44,506 bases of DNA from contig JAKAPQ010000003.1 of the NCBI GenBank assembly GCA_021806945.1, positions 1-44,506 on the forward strand, given 5' to 3'. This document shows positions 17,462 to 27,320 of the stretch, piece after piece. Source of the stretch: a bacterium. GTDB taxonomy: Bacteria; Vulcanimicrobiota; Vulcanimicrobiia; Vulcanimicrobiales; Vulcanimicrobiaceae. Each line of letters opens with the position of its first letter. Position 1 is the stretch's first letter. Position numbers and translations under genes: made by a program. Below the pieces are notes generated by a model that was not told the DNA's origin, ran no database searches, and saw only the letters and a list, made by a program, of their open reading frames with translations.

Positions 17462-18574
17462 ATGCGCCTCGATGCGAAGCGGCTTCGCCCGATACAGATC
17501 GCGGGCGTGGCGCTGCTGGTTCTCATCATCGCCGCCGTGATAGCGCTGCGCCCGCGCACGAGCTCGGTCATTCGGGCATCCGGCATCATCGAGGCGACCG
17601 AAGGCGAAGTATCGCCGAAGGTCGAGGGGCGGCTCATACAACTGCGGGTGCATGACGGCGATCCGGTGAGAGCCGGTGAGATCGTCGGGGTGCTCGGGAG
17701 GCGCGACCTGAGTTTGAGCGTCAACGAGGCTGCGGGGAACGTCGCAGTCGCGCAGGCGCAGGTAGCCGCAGCGCGGGCCGCATACGCACTTCAGCTCGCC
17801 ACCTACGGCACGACGCTAACGCAGGCATTTTCAGGCGAACGTATCGCGCACAACCAAGTCGCCGCGGCGAGGGCGGCACGAGCCGCTGCTCTTGCCACGT
17901 ACGAAAAAGCCCGCATCGACTACGCTCGCGCGCGCAGCCTGGTGGCAACCGGCGACGAGGCGCGCGCCGTGCTCGATGCGGCGCGTGCGGCATACACGAA
18001 TGCTTACGAACAACTGCACGGTGCGGGGTCTTCGGTCAACGTCGCGAGAGAGCAGCGCGCTCAGTCGCAAGCGGCCGTGCAATCCGCGCGGGCGCAAATG
18101 CAGCAGGTTCGGGCGCGGTATGCGGAGGTGCAGGCGGCACAAGGCCAGCTCGCGCAGGCGCGCTCGGCGTTTGGCCTGGCGCAGAGAAACCTCGGTGAAA
18201 CGTTGTTACGGGCTCCGTTCGACGGCTTCGTTCTCTCGCACAACTTCCAGGTGGGCGACCTCGTTCAACCCGGCTCGGCCGTGATGACGATCGGAGATAT
18301 CGTTCACCCGTATCTCTACGTATACGTCAGCGAGTCGGATCTGCCTCGCATCAAGACGGGCATGCTCGCCGACGCCTCGATCGACGGCATGCCGAACCGA
18401 ATCTTCGTAGGGACGGTAACCGAAATCAGCAACACCGCCGAGTTCACACCGGAGAACGTACAGACGAAGGCAGAGCGAATCGAATACTTGGTCTTCCGCG
18501 TCAAGATCCAGTTCACCGATAGGACGCAATCGCTCAAGCCGGGTCTTCCCGCCGATGCCGTCATCCGCGTCTGA
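17462..18574 (+). CDS. HlyD-family membrane fusion protein (YbhG-like)
   Basis: N-terminal TM, IIEATEGEVSPKVEGRLIQLRVHDGDPVRAGEIVG, Ala/Gln-rich coiled coil, LRAPFDGFVLSHNFQVGDLVQPGSAVMTI. Confidence 0.9.
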   Translation: MRLDAKRLRPIQIAGVALLVLIIAAVIALRPRTSSVIRASGIIEATEGEVSPKVEGRLIQLRVHDGDPVRAGEIVGVLGRRDLSLSVNEAAGNVAVAQAQVAAARAAYALQLATYGTTLTQAFSGERIAHNQVAAARAARAAALATYEKARIDYARARSLVATGDEARAVLDAARAAYTNAYEQLHGAGSSVNVAREQRAQSQAAVQSARAQMQQVRARYAEVQAAQGQLAQARSAFGLAQRNLGETLLRAPFDGFVLSHNFQVGDLVQPGSAVMTIGDIVHPYLYVYVSESDLPRIKTGMLADASIDGMPNRIFVGTVTEISNTAEFTPENVQTKAERIEYLVFRVKIQFTDRTQSLKPGLPADAVIRV

Positions 18575-19491
18575 TGGCCGTCGCGATTGAGATAGCCGAG
18601 GTCACGCGGCGCTTCGGCACGACGCTTGCCCTTGATCGCCTGTCGCTCGAGGTGTTCGAAGGAGAGATCTTTGCGCTCGTGGGCCCCGACGGCGCCGGCA
18701 AGACCACGCTGATGAGGTTAGTCTGCGGCGCTCTCTCGCTCGACGGAGGCTCGCTACAGGTTGACGGCGTCGACGTGATGCGGGAGACTTCGCGAGTGCA
18801 GGCGTCGATCGGTTACATGCCGCAGCGCTTTAGCCTCTACCCCGACCTTTCCGTCATGGAAAACCTGCGCTTCTACGGCGACATTTTCGGCGTGCCGGCA
18901 GCGCAGTTCGCGACGCACGCAGCGGAGCTGCTGGAGGAGTTCGCTCTGGCGCCCTTCAGCGCCAGGATCGCCGAAGATCTCTCCGGAGGAATGAAACAGA
19001 AACTTGCGCTGGCGTGTACGCTGATTCATAGGCCATCGACGATCCTGCTCGACGAACCTACGGCCGGTGTCGATCCGGTTTCGCGCGGTGAGTTCTGGCG
19101 CATTCTCTACGATATCAATCGCAACGGCACGACGATCTTCGTGAGCACACCGTATATGGACGAAGCCGAACGCGCGGGCCACGTCGCATTCATCACGCAC
19201 GGTTCGCTCTTGAGTAAAGGCACGCCGGATGAACTGAAGGGGAGCCTCCGGGGGAACGTGGTCGAGGTCCTCTGCGCGCAACGCGGTATCGCCAGGCGTG
19301 CGTTGCGTGAAGAGCCGCTCGTGCGCAGCGTCGAGATATTCGGCGAGACGTTGCATGCACTGGTCGCGTCGGCTTCGCAGGCGATTCCGCGGATACGAAC
19401 GCGACTGCTCGGCGCCGGCATCGGCGATGCGTTGCTCCGTCAGATCCCGCCGTCGCTCGAGGATGCCTTTGTGGCGAAGATGGCGTTGTGA
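18574..19491 (+). CDS. ABC transporter ATP-binding protein
   Basis: Walker A GPDGAGKTT, LSGGMKQKLALACTLIHRP, ILLDEPTAGVDP. Confidence 0.93.
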   Translation: MAVAIEIAEVTRRFGTTLALDRLSLEVFEGEIFALVGPDGAGKTTLMRLVCGALSLDGGSLQVDGVDVMRETSRVQASIGYMPQRFSLYPDLSVMENLRFYGDIFGVPAAQFATHAAELLEEFALAPFSARIAEDLSGGMKQKLALACTLIHRPSTILLDEPTAGVDPVSRGEFWRILYDINRNGTTIFVSTPYMDEAERAGHVAFITHGSLLSKGTPDELKGSLRGNVVEVLCAQRGIARRALREEPLVRSVEIFGETLHALVASASQAIPRIRTRLLGAGIGDALLRQIPPSLEDAFVAKMAL

Positions 19492-20423
19492 TCGGCGTGA
19501 CGACCGTGCGAGCAGAGTCGCTCACGCGGAGGTTTGGAGATTTCATTGCTGTGGACGGCATCTCGTTCGAGATCCGTGCAGGCGAGATATGGGGATTCCT
19601 CGGGCCCAACGGCGCCGGGAAATCGACGACGATCCGCATGCTCTGCGGTGTCTTGAAGCCCTCTGCCGGTCGCGCGGAGGTTCTCGGATACGATGTGGCG
19701 CGCGATCCGGAGGCCGTGAAAATGCGGAGCGGCTATATGTCTCAAGGCTCGACTCTGTGGAGCGACCTGACGGTCGAGGAGCACATGCGCTTTTATGCCG
19801 GGCTCTTTGGGATCTACGGCACGCAGCAGCGCGAGGCCGTCGAGGAATGGATGGAGCGCATCGATCTGGCGCGGCGCCGCACGCAGCTTGCGGGATCCTT
19901 GCCGGGCGGATACCGCAAGCGCCTTGCGTTCGCATGTACCCTGCTGCACCGGCCGCAGATGGTCTTCCTCGACGAGCCGACCTCCGGCGTCGATCCGCTA
20001 TCCCGGCGCGAGTTTTGGGACCTGATCGTGCAGCTTTCAGAAGAGGGCACGACGGTCATGGTCACGACACACTACCTGGATGAAGCCGAGCACTGCGACC
20101 GGCTCGCCTTCATCTACGGCGGGCGCATCATCGCGCTCGGCGCGCCGGCGGAGCTCAAGCGCGCACCTAGTGCGGGCGTCACCGTCGAGATTCTCTCTCG
20201 GGAGAACCTGCGGATTCTCGATGCGGTCGAGGATGCGCCGTTCGTGCGCAGCGCTTCGCTGTACGGATCCTCGCTGCACGTCACGGTCGAGCGCAGCGAC
20301 GATGTCGCACGACTGCAGCGCACGATCGACGAGCGCGGTCTTGGAGTCCAGCAACTCGCGCCGATCACGCCTTCGCTCGAAGACGTCTTCGCGGGCATCG
20401 TGAAGGCGGGGAGATCGGCGTGA
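19488..20423 (+). CDS. ABC transporter ATP-binding protein
   Basis: Walker A GPNGAGKST, degenerate signature LPGGYRKRL, VFLDEPTSGVDPLSRREFW. Confidence 0.93.
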   Translation: MIGVTTVRAESLTRRFGDFIAVDGISFEIRAGEIWGFLGPNGAGKSTTIRMLCGVLKPSAGRAEVLGYDVARDPEAVKMRSGYMSQGSTLWSDLTVEEHMRFYAGLFGIYGTQQREAVEEWMERIDLARRRTQLAGSLPGGYRKRLAFACTLLHRPQMVFLDEPTSGVDPLSRREFWDLIVQLSEEGTTVMVTTHYLDEAEHCDRLAFIYGGRIIALGAPAELKRAPSAGVTVEILSRENLRILDAVEDAPFVRSASLYGSSLHVTVERSDDVARLQRTIDERGLGVQQLAPITPSLEDVFAGIVKAGRSA

Positions 20424-21547
20424 ACTGGAACCGGGTCTGGACGATCGCCGTAAAAGAATACACGCAGTTCTTCCGCGACCGCCGGACGGTCGCCGCAACG
20501 ATGCTCCTGCCGCTGATCCAAGTCGTGCTATACGGCTATCTCTCGACCGACGTCCGGTATCAGCCCACGGTCGTGTGGGACCTCTCCCAAACCGCGGAGA
20601 GCCGTCAACTGCTGCACGCCTTCACGAATTCGGAGTATTTTTCGATCAAATACGTCGCCAAGAGCATGAACGGCGTCATACGGAGAATCGACGGCGGCCA
20701 AGCGCTTGCGGGCATCGTGATCCCGCCGGATTATGCAACGCTGCTCCACCAAAAGAAAATTCCGGAGGTCATGGTTGCGGTCGATGCCTCGGATGCGACG
20801 GCGGCGCGCACCGCTCTCTCCGTCGCTCAGGCAATCGGCTCCAGCGTCACGCAGCGGATGCAGATCAAACAGCTTCAGATGAGCGGGGCTCCCGCTCCCC
20901 AAATCGGCGTCGACATCCGCGCTCGTGCGTGGTACAACCCGGGACTGCGCCAGGAGTTGTTTCTCGTCCCCGGCGTGCTCGCGCTCGTCATGCAGTTCAC
21001 GATGACCTTCTTGAGCATGAGCACGATCGTGCGCGAGCGCGAGCTCGGCACGCTCGAGCAGTTGATCGTCAGCCCGATCCGGTCCTCGGAGCTTCTGCTG
21101 GGCAAGATGATCCCGCTCATGACGATCGGGTACATCAACGTGACGACCATCCTGTTGCTCGCGGTCTTCTGGTTCGGCGTACCGATTGCGGGGAGCGTCC
21201 TGCTGCTCTATTTCACGGTGCTCGTCTTTTTCTTCACGACGCTCGGCCTTGGGACGCTGATCTCGACGATCGCCAAGACCTACATTCAGGCCGTCCAACT
21301 CGTTCAGTTCTTCCTGCTGCCGAGCATGCTGCTCTCGGGATTTATCTTTCCGGTTGCCGCGATGCCGCGCGTCCTGCAATGGTCCTCGTATCTGGTTCCG
21401 CTAACGTACTTCCTGACGATCGTGCGCGGTATCATCGTCAAGGGGGTCGGCATCGGGTACCTCTGGCCGCAGATCCTGCTGCTCATGTTCTTCGGCTTCG
21501 TCGTCTTCGCAACCGCCGTCCTGCGCTTTCGCAAGCGCATCGACTAG
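20420..21547 (+). CDS. ABC-2 type transporter permease (YbhS/YbhR-like)
   Basis: ABC2 fold with FRDRRTVAATMLLPLIQVVLYGY, RERELGTLEQLIVSPIRSSELLLGKMIP; overlaps the ATPase gene. Confidence 0.92.
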   Translation: MNWNRVWTIAVKEYTQFFRDRRTVAATMLLPLIQVVLYGYLSTDVRYQPTVVWDLSQTAESRQLLHAFTNSEYFSIKYVAKSMNGVIRRIDGGQALAGIVIPPDYATLLHQKKIPEVMVAVDASDATAARTALSVAQAIGSSVTQRMQIKQLQMSGAPAPQIGVDIRARAWYNPGLRQELFLVPGVLALVMQFTMTFLSMSTIVRERELGTLEQLIVSPIRSSELLLGKMIPLMTIGYINVTTILLLAVFWFGVPIAGSVLLLYFTVLVFFFTTLGLGTLISTIAKTYIQAVQLVQFFLLPSMLLSGFIFPVAAMPRVLQWSSYLVPLTYFLTIVRGIIVKGVGIGYLWPQILLLMFFGFVVFATAVLRFRKRID

Positions 21548-21573
21548 CCTGTCGCTGGTAATGCTCGTGGGCC

Positions 21574-23056
21574 CTACAAGTCGTTGAAGCGACCGTAGAG
21601 AATAGCGGCGGCGTCGCGTACCGGCCGGGAACACCACGTCGAATAGAACGCACCTTCGCTCGTCCCGGCAAAGGTGTAGCGCAGCGTTGGACCGGGGCGT
21701 ACGCGCGCGAATGCCTGCTCGAGTAGCCGCTCGAATCGGGGCGTGCGCGCGATGGGTAGGAATGTGAGGACGAGCGCGCGCGGCGGAATCCGTCCTGCGT
21801 TCCACATCCGCCACTGCGCGACTTGCGGCGCCGAGCCGACGATCAGCGGCGATAGGCCGTTAAATGCGAGTTCGGAGGCGATCTCGTACTCGTTCGTCAG
21901 CACGGCGGCGCCGTCCGGTGCGACGAGCGACCGCGCCTGAACGGCGAGTGGTTTGTAGACGTAGACCGACGAGTAGAGCGGCCCTTTCAGCCCCTCGTGC
22001 GATGCGCGGAGTATGGAGGCTTGTAGACCTTGGGGAACCACCCAAAAGATGACGGCCGCCAAGCTGTAGGCGACGGGGGGTGTCCAGAGCAGCGCCCACA
22101 GACGGCGCGAGCGTTGCGGCCGGCGCGCGTACGCGATTCCGATTCCGACGCATAGGGAAGCGAGCGGACCGAGCAACCAGTAGGATTCGACGGTCTCGAA
22201 GAATGCGAGGAGGAGGAGCAGCGACGCGAACGGCAGCGCAGTCCAGGCCAGCAGCATGTATTTCGGGCGAATGACCGTGTAATAGGCAACCACCCACAGC
22301 ACTAATCCAACCACGAACGTTCGCAGCGTCGAGTAATAAAAGATACTTCGGATCGAAAACGCATGCGGCATCTGCCGGTTGACGAGCGTGAACGCGAGAT
22401 TGATCCAATCGTGGGTCGCGTTCCAGGCGATGAAGGGGGCGTAGACGATTGCGGCGACCAGCGGTGCGATCCAAAAGCCGCGCCTCCAGAGGCTGCGCTG
22501 CTCGGGCGCGAGCGTATAGGCGACGACACCTGCGAGTAGTGGCCACCCGAAGTAGCGCGAAAGGAGCGCCCCCCCGAGCGCCAACCCTAGCAACACCATC
22601 GTGCGCGGCGTCGGCCACTTGGTCGCGCGAACCGCGAGCCAAAGCGTCAGCGCCCAAAAAAAGAGAAACGGGCCGTCTGGGAGCGCTTCACCGATGAGCA
22701 ATCTCGGCTCGGGCAGTAGCGTGAAGATCGTGACTGCGGCGATCTCGGCGCGCGCATTGCCGGCGAGCAACCTCGCGGTTCGTCCGAGCGCAAGAGCCGC
22801 AAGCGCTTCGAAAACGATGGAGGGCAGCCGAACGGCAAGCGGGCTGCGGCCGAGAAACGACGTAGAAGCGATGGCCCAGGCGATCGCGGGCGGATGGTCT
22901 AGGTAGCCGAACGCGAGATGCCGGCTCCACGTCCAGTAGTAGGCTTCGTCTTCGGTCAGCGGGATTCGCGCTGCCGCGACGAGGCGGAAGAGCGTCGCCA
23001 GGGCGACGATTAGCAACGCCGCTCCGGGAACCTTGGAATCGCCGTCCTTTCGCACG
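21574..23056 (-). CDS. Glycosyltransferase family 39/ArnT-like membrane protein
   Basis: RLVAAARIPLTEDEAYYWTWSRHLAFGYLDHPPAIAWAIA, many TM segments; probable GTG start 23056. Confidence 0.85.
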
Positions 23057-23123
23057 GCCGCGTAACTTCGCCCTAGGTTGGCAAGCTCATGCGGCGCCGC
23101 GATAAAGGGGCGGCTCCGCGGTC

Positions 23124-23495
23124 CTAGGCGGTACTGGAAGCGGCTTGCGCCGCGCGTTTTGTTTGGGCGATGATGACGTGCCGCCAGAAAGTTGGGGCTT
23201 CGCCGTCCTTTAGCCAGATGAGCGACGGATCTATCGCGCGCAGAAGCGCGCGGACGGTACGCGAGGTGGAGAGTAGGACGACGCGGCCCGAGGCGCGCTG
23301 CTTCGCGCACAGATCGGCAAGCGCCAGCAAGGCATTCCAGCGCGTTCCCTGCGCCCGCTTGAGCGACACGACAACTGCGGCGTCGCCGATCTCGGCAACC
23401 GCCGTGCCTATGGCGTCAACGCTTCGCCTTTCGAGTTCGCCGATCAGTTCGATATAGACCGTCTTGGCCTCGAGGGCCCGGTGTTGCTGTTCCAT
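23124..23495 (-). CDS. STAS-like domain protein (putative)
   Basis: KTVYIELIGELERRSVDAIGTAVAEIGDAAVVVSLKRAQGTRWNALLALADLCAKQRASGRVVLLSTS resembles an anti-sigma antagonist fold; weak. Confidence 0.4.
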   Translation of the reverse strand: MEQQHRALEAKTVYIELIGELERRSVDAIGTAVAEIGDAAVVVSLKRAQGTRWNALLALADLCAKQRASGRVVLLSTSRTVRALLRAIDPSLIWLKDGEAPTFWRHVIIAQTKRAAQAASSTA

Positions 23496-23579
23496 GATCG
23501 TATGCTCGCACGCCCGGCTGTGGGAAGGCTTGGAACTGCCACGCATCCCTGAGCCGTTGGCGCGCGTCTTAAGAAAGTG

Positions 23580-23990
23580 ATGAAAACGCCCGAAGGCAAC
23601 CCCGAAATCGTCAGGAGCGAAGAGCGATGGCTACGCGACCTTGGCCCCGAACGCTATCGGATCTTGCGAGGGGCGTCGACCGAACCCCCGAACACGGGGG
23701 CGCTGCTGCACAACGCCGAGACCGGCGCCTACCGCTGTGGGGGTTGCGGAGCGCCGCTCTTCGCCTCGGAGGCGAAGTTCGAGTCCCACTGCGGCTGGCC
23801 GAGCTTTACGCATCCGGAGCAGATTGAGAACGTCTGGTTGCTGGAAGATCGCAGCCACGGAATGATTCGCACCGAGGTGCGCTGCCGGAAGTGCGACTCG
23901 CATCTGGGCCACGTCTTCGACGACGGTCCCGGGCCGGAAGGGACGCGCTACTGCATCAACTCGCTAGCGCTCGACTTCGAGAAGCGGTAA
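23580..23990 (+). CDS. msrB: Peptide-methionine (R)-S-oxide reductase
   Basis: AYRCGGCGAPLF, FESHCGWPSF, EVRCRKCDSHLGHVFDDGPGPEGTRYCINSLALDF. Confidence 0.96.
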   Translation: MKTPEGNPEIVRSEERWLRDLGPERYRILRGASTEPPNTGALLHNAETGAYRCGGCGAPLFASEAKFESHCGWPSFTHPEQIENVWLLEDRSHGMIRTEVRCRKCDSHLGHVFDDGPGPEGTRYCINSLALDFEKR

Positions 23991-24464
23991 ATGCGCACAG
24001 CCGCCGAACTGTCGGCGGCGATGGGATCGTCCTCCGCTTCGGCGCCGCCTGAAGCTACGCTCTTCGCCGACGGCGGCTCGCGGGGTAATCCCGGCCCAGC
24101 TGCCGGCGGTGCGGTCCTCTTTGCCGCCGATGGCACCGTGCTCCTCGAGGTGGGCCGGTATCTCGGCATTGCGACCAACAACGTCGCCGAGTGGACGGGG
24201 CTCCTGGCCGGGCTGGAGGCGGCGCGCGATCTGGGGCTGCACTCCCTCGCGATTCGGCTGGACAGCGAGCTGGTGGTCAAACAATTGCGCGGCGAGTACC
24301 GCGTGAAGCATCCGGGCCTGCAACCCCTCTACCAGCGCGTCAAGGCGGTGCTGCGGGCTTTCTCACACATCGACGTTCGGCACGTGCCGCGCAACCAAAA
24401 CAAGCACGCCGACGCCATCGTAAACCGGGTCCTCGATCAGGCGGCCCGCTCTGCCGGAAAGTGA
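23991..24464 (+). CDS. Ribonuclease HI-family protein
   Basis: LFADGGSRGNPGPAAGGAVL, NNVAEWTGLLAGLEAA, LDSELVVKQLRGEY, RNQNKHADAIVN. Confidence 0.9.
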   Translation: MRTAAELSAAMGSSSASAPPEATLFADGGSRGNPGPAAGGAVLFAADGTVLLEVGRYLGIATNNVAEWTGLLAGLEAARDLGLHSLAIRLDSELVVKQLRGEYRVKHPGLQPLYQRVKAVLRAFSHIDVRHVPRNQNKHADAIVNRVLDQAARSAGK

Positions 24465-24473
24465 GTTGCTTCG

Positions 24474-25124
24474 ATGCGCCGTAGTCTGTTTTCGTTTCTC
24501 GTCGCCGCCTTCATCATCGTCGGCGTCATCGCGGTGCTCTTTCACCTTCATGGGTTCGAGCTCGCTCGGAGCGGTCGCGTCGCGCGGATCGTCAACGCGC
24601 CCAGCGCCATCTATCTCGGCTTGACGGTACGGTACGACAAGCCACCGATCTACGAAGAGCGCTGGCAGATGCAGGACGTCAACGGCATCTCGACTTCGCA
24701 GTACCGGATTACCGGTTACAGTGGTAAGGTGGTTACCATCACGGCGCCGCCCGACAAGGTCTACACCGTTTCATTTTTCTTTGGCCGGCTCGTGCAAGAC
24801 GGCATCTGGAAGATTACGAACAGACCGCCACGCGGCAATACGAGCGTCCACTACACGGTCTACGTCAAACAGATCGTTCAGAAGCAGATGGGCTCGCGAA
24901 TGGTTACCTTCACGGACCCGCATTGGTGGGCGGTAAATGCGGGCCGGCAGTACCAGATCACGCTGAGTAAGAATCAGCCCGTGCCGAATCTGCTCAGACT
25001 TCAGAGCACCGCGCTGGCCGATCCGCGCTACGAAAAAATCGTCGCTGCGTTCCGCAGCTTTGGTCCGCCATCGTTTCGCCGGGAAGTCCAGCAGGCTCGC
25101 GCGCTGGTTGAGGCGAGTCATTGA
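24474..25124 (+). CDS. Membrane-anchored hypothetical protein
   Basis: N-terminal TM helix; overlaps the next gene (ATTGAG junction). Confidence 0.6.
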   Translation: MRRSLFSFLVAAFIIVGVIAVLFHLHGFELARSGRVARIVNAPSAIYLGLTVRYDKPPIYEERWQMQDVNGISTSQYRITGYSGKVVTITAPPDKVYTVSFFFGRLVQDGIWKITNRPPRGNTSVHYTVYVKQIVQKQMGSRMVTFTDPHWWAVNAGRQYQITLSKNQPVPNLLRLQSTALADPRYEKIVAAFRSFGPPSFRREVQQARALVEASH

Positions 25125-25924
25125 GTCATCGCCGGCTGCCGCGGCTGCTCTTGCGTACCGTGGTCGGGGTCGTCATCCTGGCGCTCGCGATCGTCGGAGG
25201 CTACGAGTTATTCGAGCAGCCCACGAGCCAGATCTGGGGGCGCACCTTCGTCCATGGCCCGCCAAACCAAAAGGTCGTGGCCCTGACCTACGACGACGGG
25301 CCGAACCCCCCGTACACCGATCGGATTATCGACGTGCTCGAACGCGAGCGCGTGCATGCGACGTTTTTCGTGGTGGGCCGCGCCGTGGCCGCATACCCCT
25401 GGGAGGTACGCCGTGAAGTTCGGGACGGCGATGCGATCGGCAATCACACGTGGGGTCATCACCACCTCATCATGATGACGCGTGCCGAGATCCGCCGTTC
25501 GCTGCAGCGTACTGCCGATGCCATCTATGCGGCCGCAGGCATTCACACGCACTTGATGCGCCCGCCCTTCGGTGCGCGCGATTGGCTCGTGCTGCACGTC
25601 GTGCATAGCATGGGCTATACGGTGGTGATGTGGTCGGTCCCGCTCGCCAAAGACTGGGAGTACCCGCCGGCGCCGGTTATTGCCAAACGCATCCTGCGGT
25701 ACGTCGGCGACGGCTCGATCATCGTGTTGCACGACGGAAACCGGGGGCGGTTATGTGGGCCAAAGCACCTCAATCCCCACATCTGCGACCGCACGCAGGA
25801 TATTGCGGCGACAAAAATCATCGTCGGCACGCTCAAGCGCGAAGGGTACCGTTTCGTAACGGTACCCGAGCTCATCAAACTCGGGAAAGGTGCTACGCAT
25901 ACACCCGCCCCCGGTGGAGAATGA
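25121..25924 (+). CDS. Polysaccharide deacetylase (NodB domain)
   Basis: VVALTYDDGPNPPYTDRIIDVLERERVHATFFVVG, IGNHTWGHHHL, MRPPFGARDW. Confidence 0.93.
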   Translation: MSHRRLPRLLLRTVVGVVILALAIVGGYELFEQPTSQIWGRTFVHGPPNQKVVALTYDDGPNPPYTDRIIDVLERERVHATFFVVGRAVAAYPWEVRREVRDGDAIGNHTWGHHHLIMMTRAEIRRSLQRTADAIYAAAGIHTHLMRPPFGARDWLVLHVVHSMGYTVVMWSVPLAKDWEYPPAPVIAKRILRYVGDGSIIVLHDGNRGRLCGPKHLNPHICDRTQDIAATKIIVGTLKREGYRFVTVPELIKLGKGATHTPAPGGE

Positions 25925-26219
25925 AACCGTTTACGTGCGTGCCTTCGGGGTCGTGATGCGTCCAGTGCACGACGGGCGGCCGGCCGGGATCGTGAACCAT
26001 CTCGCCGCGGACCTCGATGCGATCGCCGGGTGAGACCGGGACGCGAGGCGCGATCGAGACGTTGTCGACGATCTTCACCTCTCCGGCGGCCGTAGAGGCA
26101 TCGAATGCTTCGTGCGTCGCGTGCGAGTAGCGGCCTTGGAAGAAATGCGGCACCGACGTGACGACGGCGCCGAAGGTGACTTCCGACGGGTTCGAGCCGG
26201 CGTAGGCAGTTCGAAAATC
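25893..26219 (-). CDS. DUF3465 family protein
   Basis: GDRIEVRGEMVHDPGRPPVVHWTHHDPEGTHVNGFILHRGRVYA. Confidence 0.8.
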   Translation of the reverse strand, partial: DFRTAYAGSNPSEVTFGAVVTSVPHFFQGRYSHATHEAFDASTAAGEVKIVDNVSIAPRVPVSPGDRIEVRGEMVHDPGRPPVVHWTHHDPEGTHVNGFILHRGRVYA

Positions 26220-26313
26220 CATGCGCGTACCTCCCACCGCATCCTTCACGCTGCGAAGGCGCGGCCGCTAGTACAGGACCCCGGGAGCGTGGTAGACTTA
26301 TGAGACGCAGTCT

Positions 26314-26892
26314 ATGAGAACGCTTCGAACGCCGCGCCTCCGCCTGGTCCCCGTGACGCAGCGCAACGCCGCCGAGCTATGGCATGTGCTGCAGCAGCCG
26401 GATCTGCGCGCATATCAAGATCTGCCCAGCGTCGGCGTGGCCGCGTTCGAAGGTATGGTTGGAAGGCGCCCGCCGCGCCTGATCGAAGGGGCCGCGGGCC
26501 GCTTCGAATGGCTGGTGTACATGCACCGGTCCCGCAGGGCGTTGGGCTGGGTATCATTGCGCGTCTCCGCAGGCGAGCCAGGCGCCGCCGAGATTGGGTA
26601 TAGCGTCGTGCGCGAATTTCGTGCGCGCCGCATTGCAACCGAAGCGGTCTCCGCGCTTATCGACGAAGGGTTCACCTCCGCCGGCCTATCGCTGGTTCGC
26701 GCGTATTGCGTGCCGGAGAACGACGCTTCGCGGCGCGTACTCGAACGGCTGGGGTTCACGCGCGAGAGCGTCTTGCCGCGCGGTGCATCGGTAAGCGGGC
26801 GGCCGGTCGACGTGCTGTCTTACGTGCTGGCGCAGGAACGTTGGGACCGAAACGCCGAGATCGATCCGACCGCCGCCACAGCGCACTCCTAG
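26314..26892 (+). CDS. GNAT acetyltransferase (RimJ/RimL-like)
   Basis: RTPRLRLVPVTQRNAAEL, IGYSVVREFRARRIATEAVSALIDEGF, CVPENDASRRVLERLGFTRE. Confidence 0.9.
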   Translation: MRTLRTPRLRLVPVTQRNAAELWHVLQQPDLRAYQDLPSVGVAAFEGMVGRRPPRLIEGAAGRFEWLVYMHRSRRALGWVSLRVSAGEPGAAEIGYSVVREFRARRIATEAVSALIDEGFTSAGLSLVRAYCVPENDASRRVLERLGFTRESVLPRGASVSGRPVDVLSYVLAQERWDRNAEIDPTAATAHS

Positions 26893-27320
26893 CGAACGAC
26901 GCCGAAACCGCCGGCGGCCAGCACGGCCATTGAAACCGTAGCGAGGCCGCCGATCCACCCGATGCCGCGCGCGTAGCGCTGTCCGCTCCAGGTGCATAAG
27001 AAGCCTAGCAGGGCGATCGAGAGATGATCGCCGACGTGTGCCATCGGGTGCGCGTCGAGATATGCGTACGAGGAAGGCCACATCAGAAACATGACGAGCA
27101 GCGGCGAGCCTACGACCGCGATCAGCCATGCGCCGTTACGGTCTCCCGCGGTATCTGGGCTCGCGAGCAACGCGGTCGTAACGGCTCCTGCGAGCAGCAG
27201 GGCGTGCAACAGATGATGTTCGGGAATCGAGACGTCTTCGTTACTTACCAGCGGTGCGAGCGCTGCCGCCAGGGTCAGCGCGCCGATCAGGTAGGCGGCG
27301 ATCCTCCGCGACGAGCTCAC
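26889..27320 (-). CDS. Small His-containing integral membrane protein, last gene of the oxidase-like operon
   Basis: GTG start overlapping the subunit I stop; VSIPEHHLLHALLLAG, YLDAHPMAHVGDHLSIALLGF; about four TM segments. Confidence 0.6.
   Translation of the reverse strand: MSSSRRIAAYLIGALTLAAALAPLVSNEDVSIPEHHLLHALLLAGAVTTALLASPDTAGDRNGAWLIAVVGSPLLVMFLMWPSSYAYLDAHPMAHVGDHLSIALLGFLCTWSGQRYARGIGWIGGLATVSMAVLAAGGFGVVR

Noticed and set aside
20528-21379. 283-aa minus-strand ORF opposite the ABC permease
   Set aside because: Antisense of a strong ABC-2 permease gene; charged low-complexity composition
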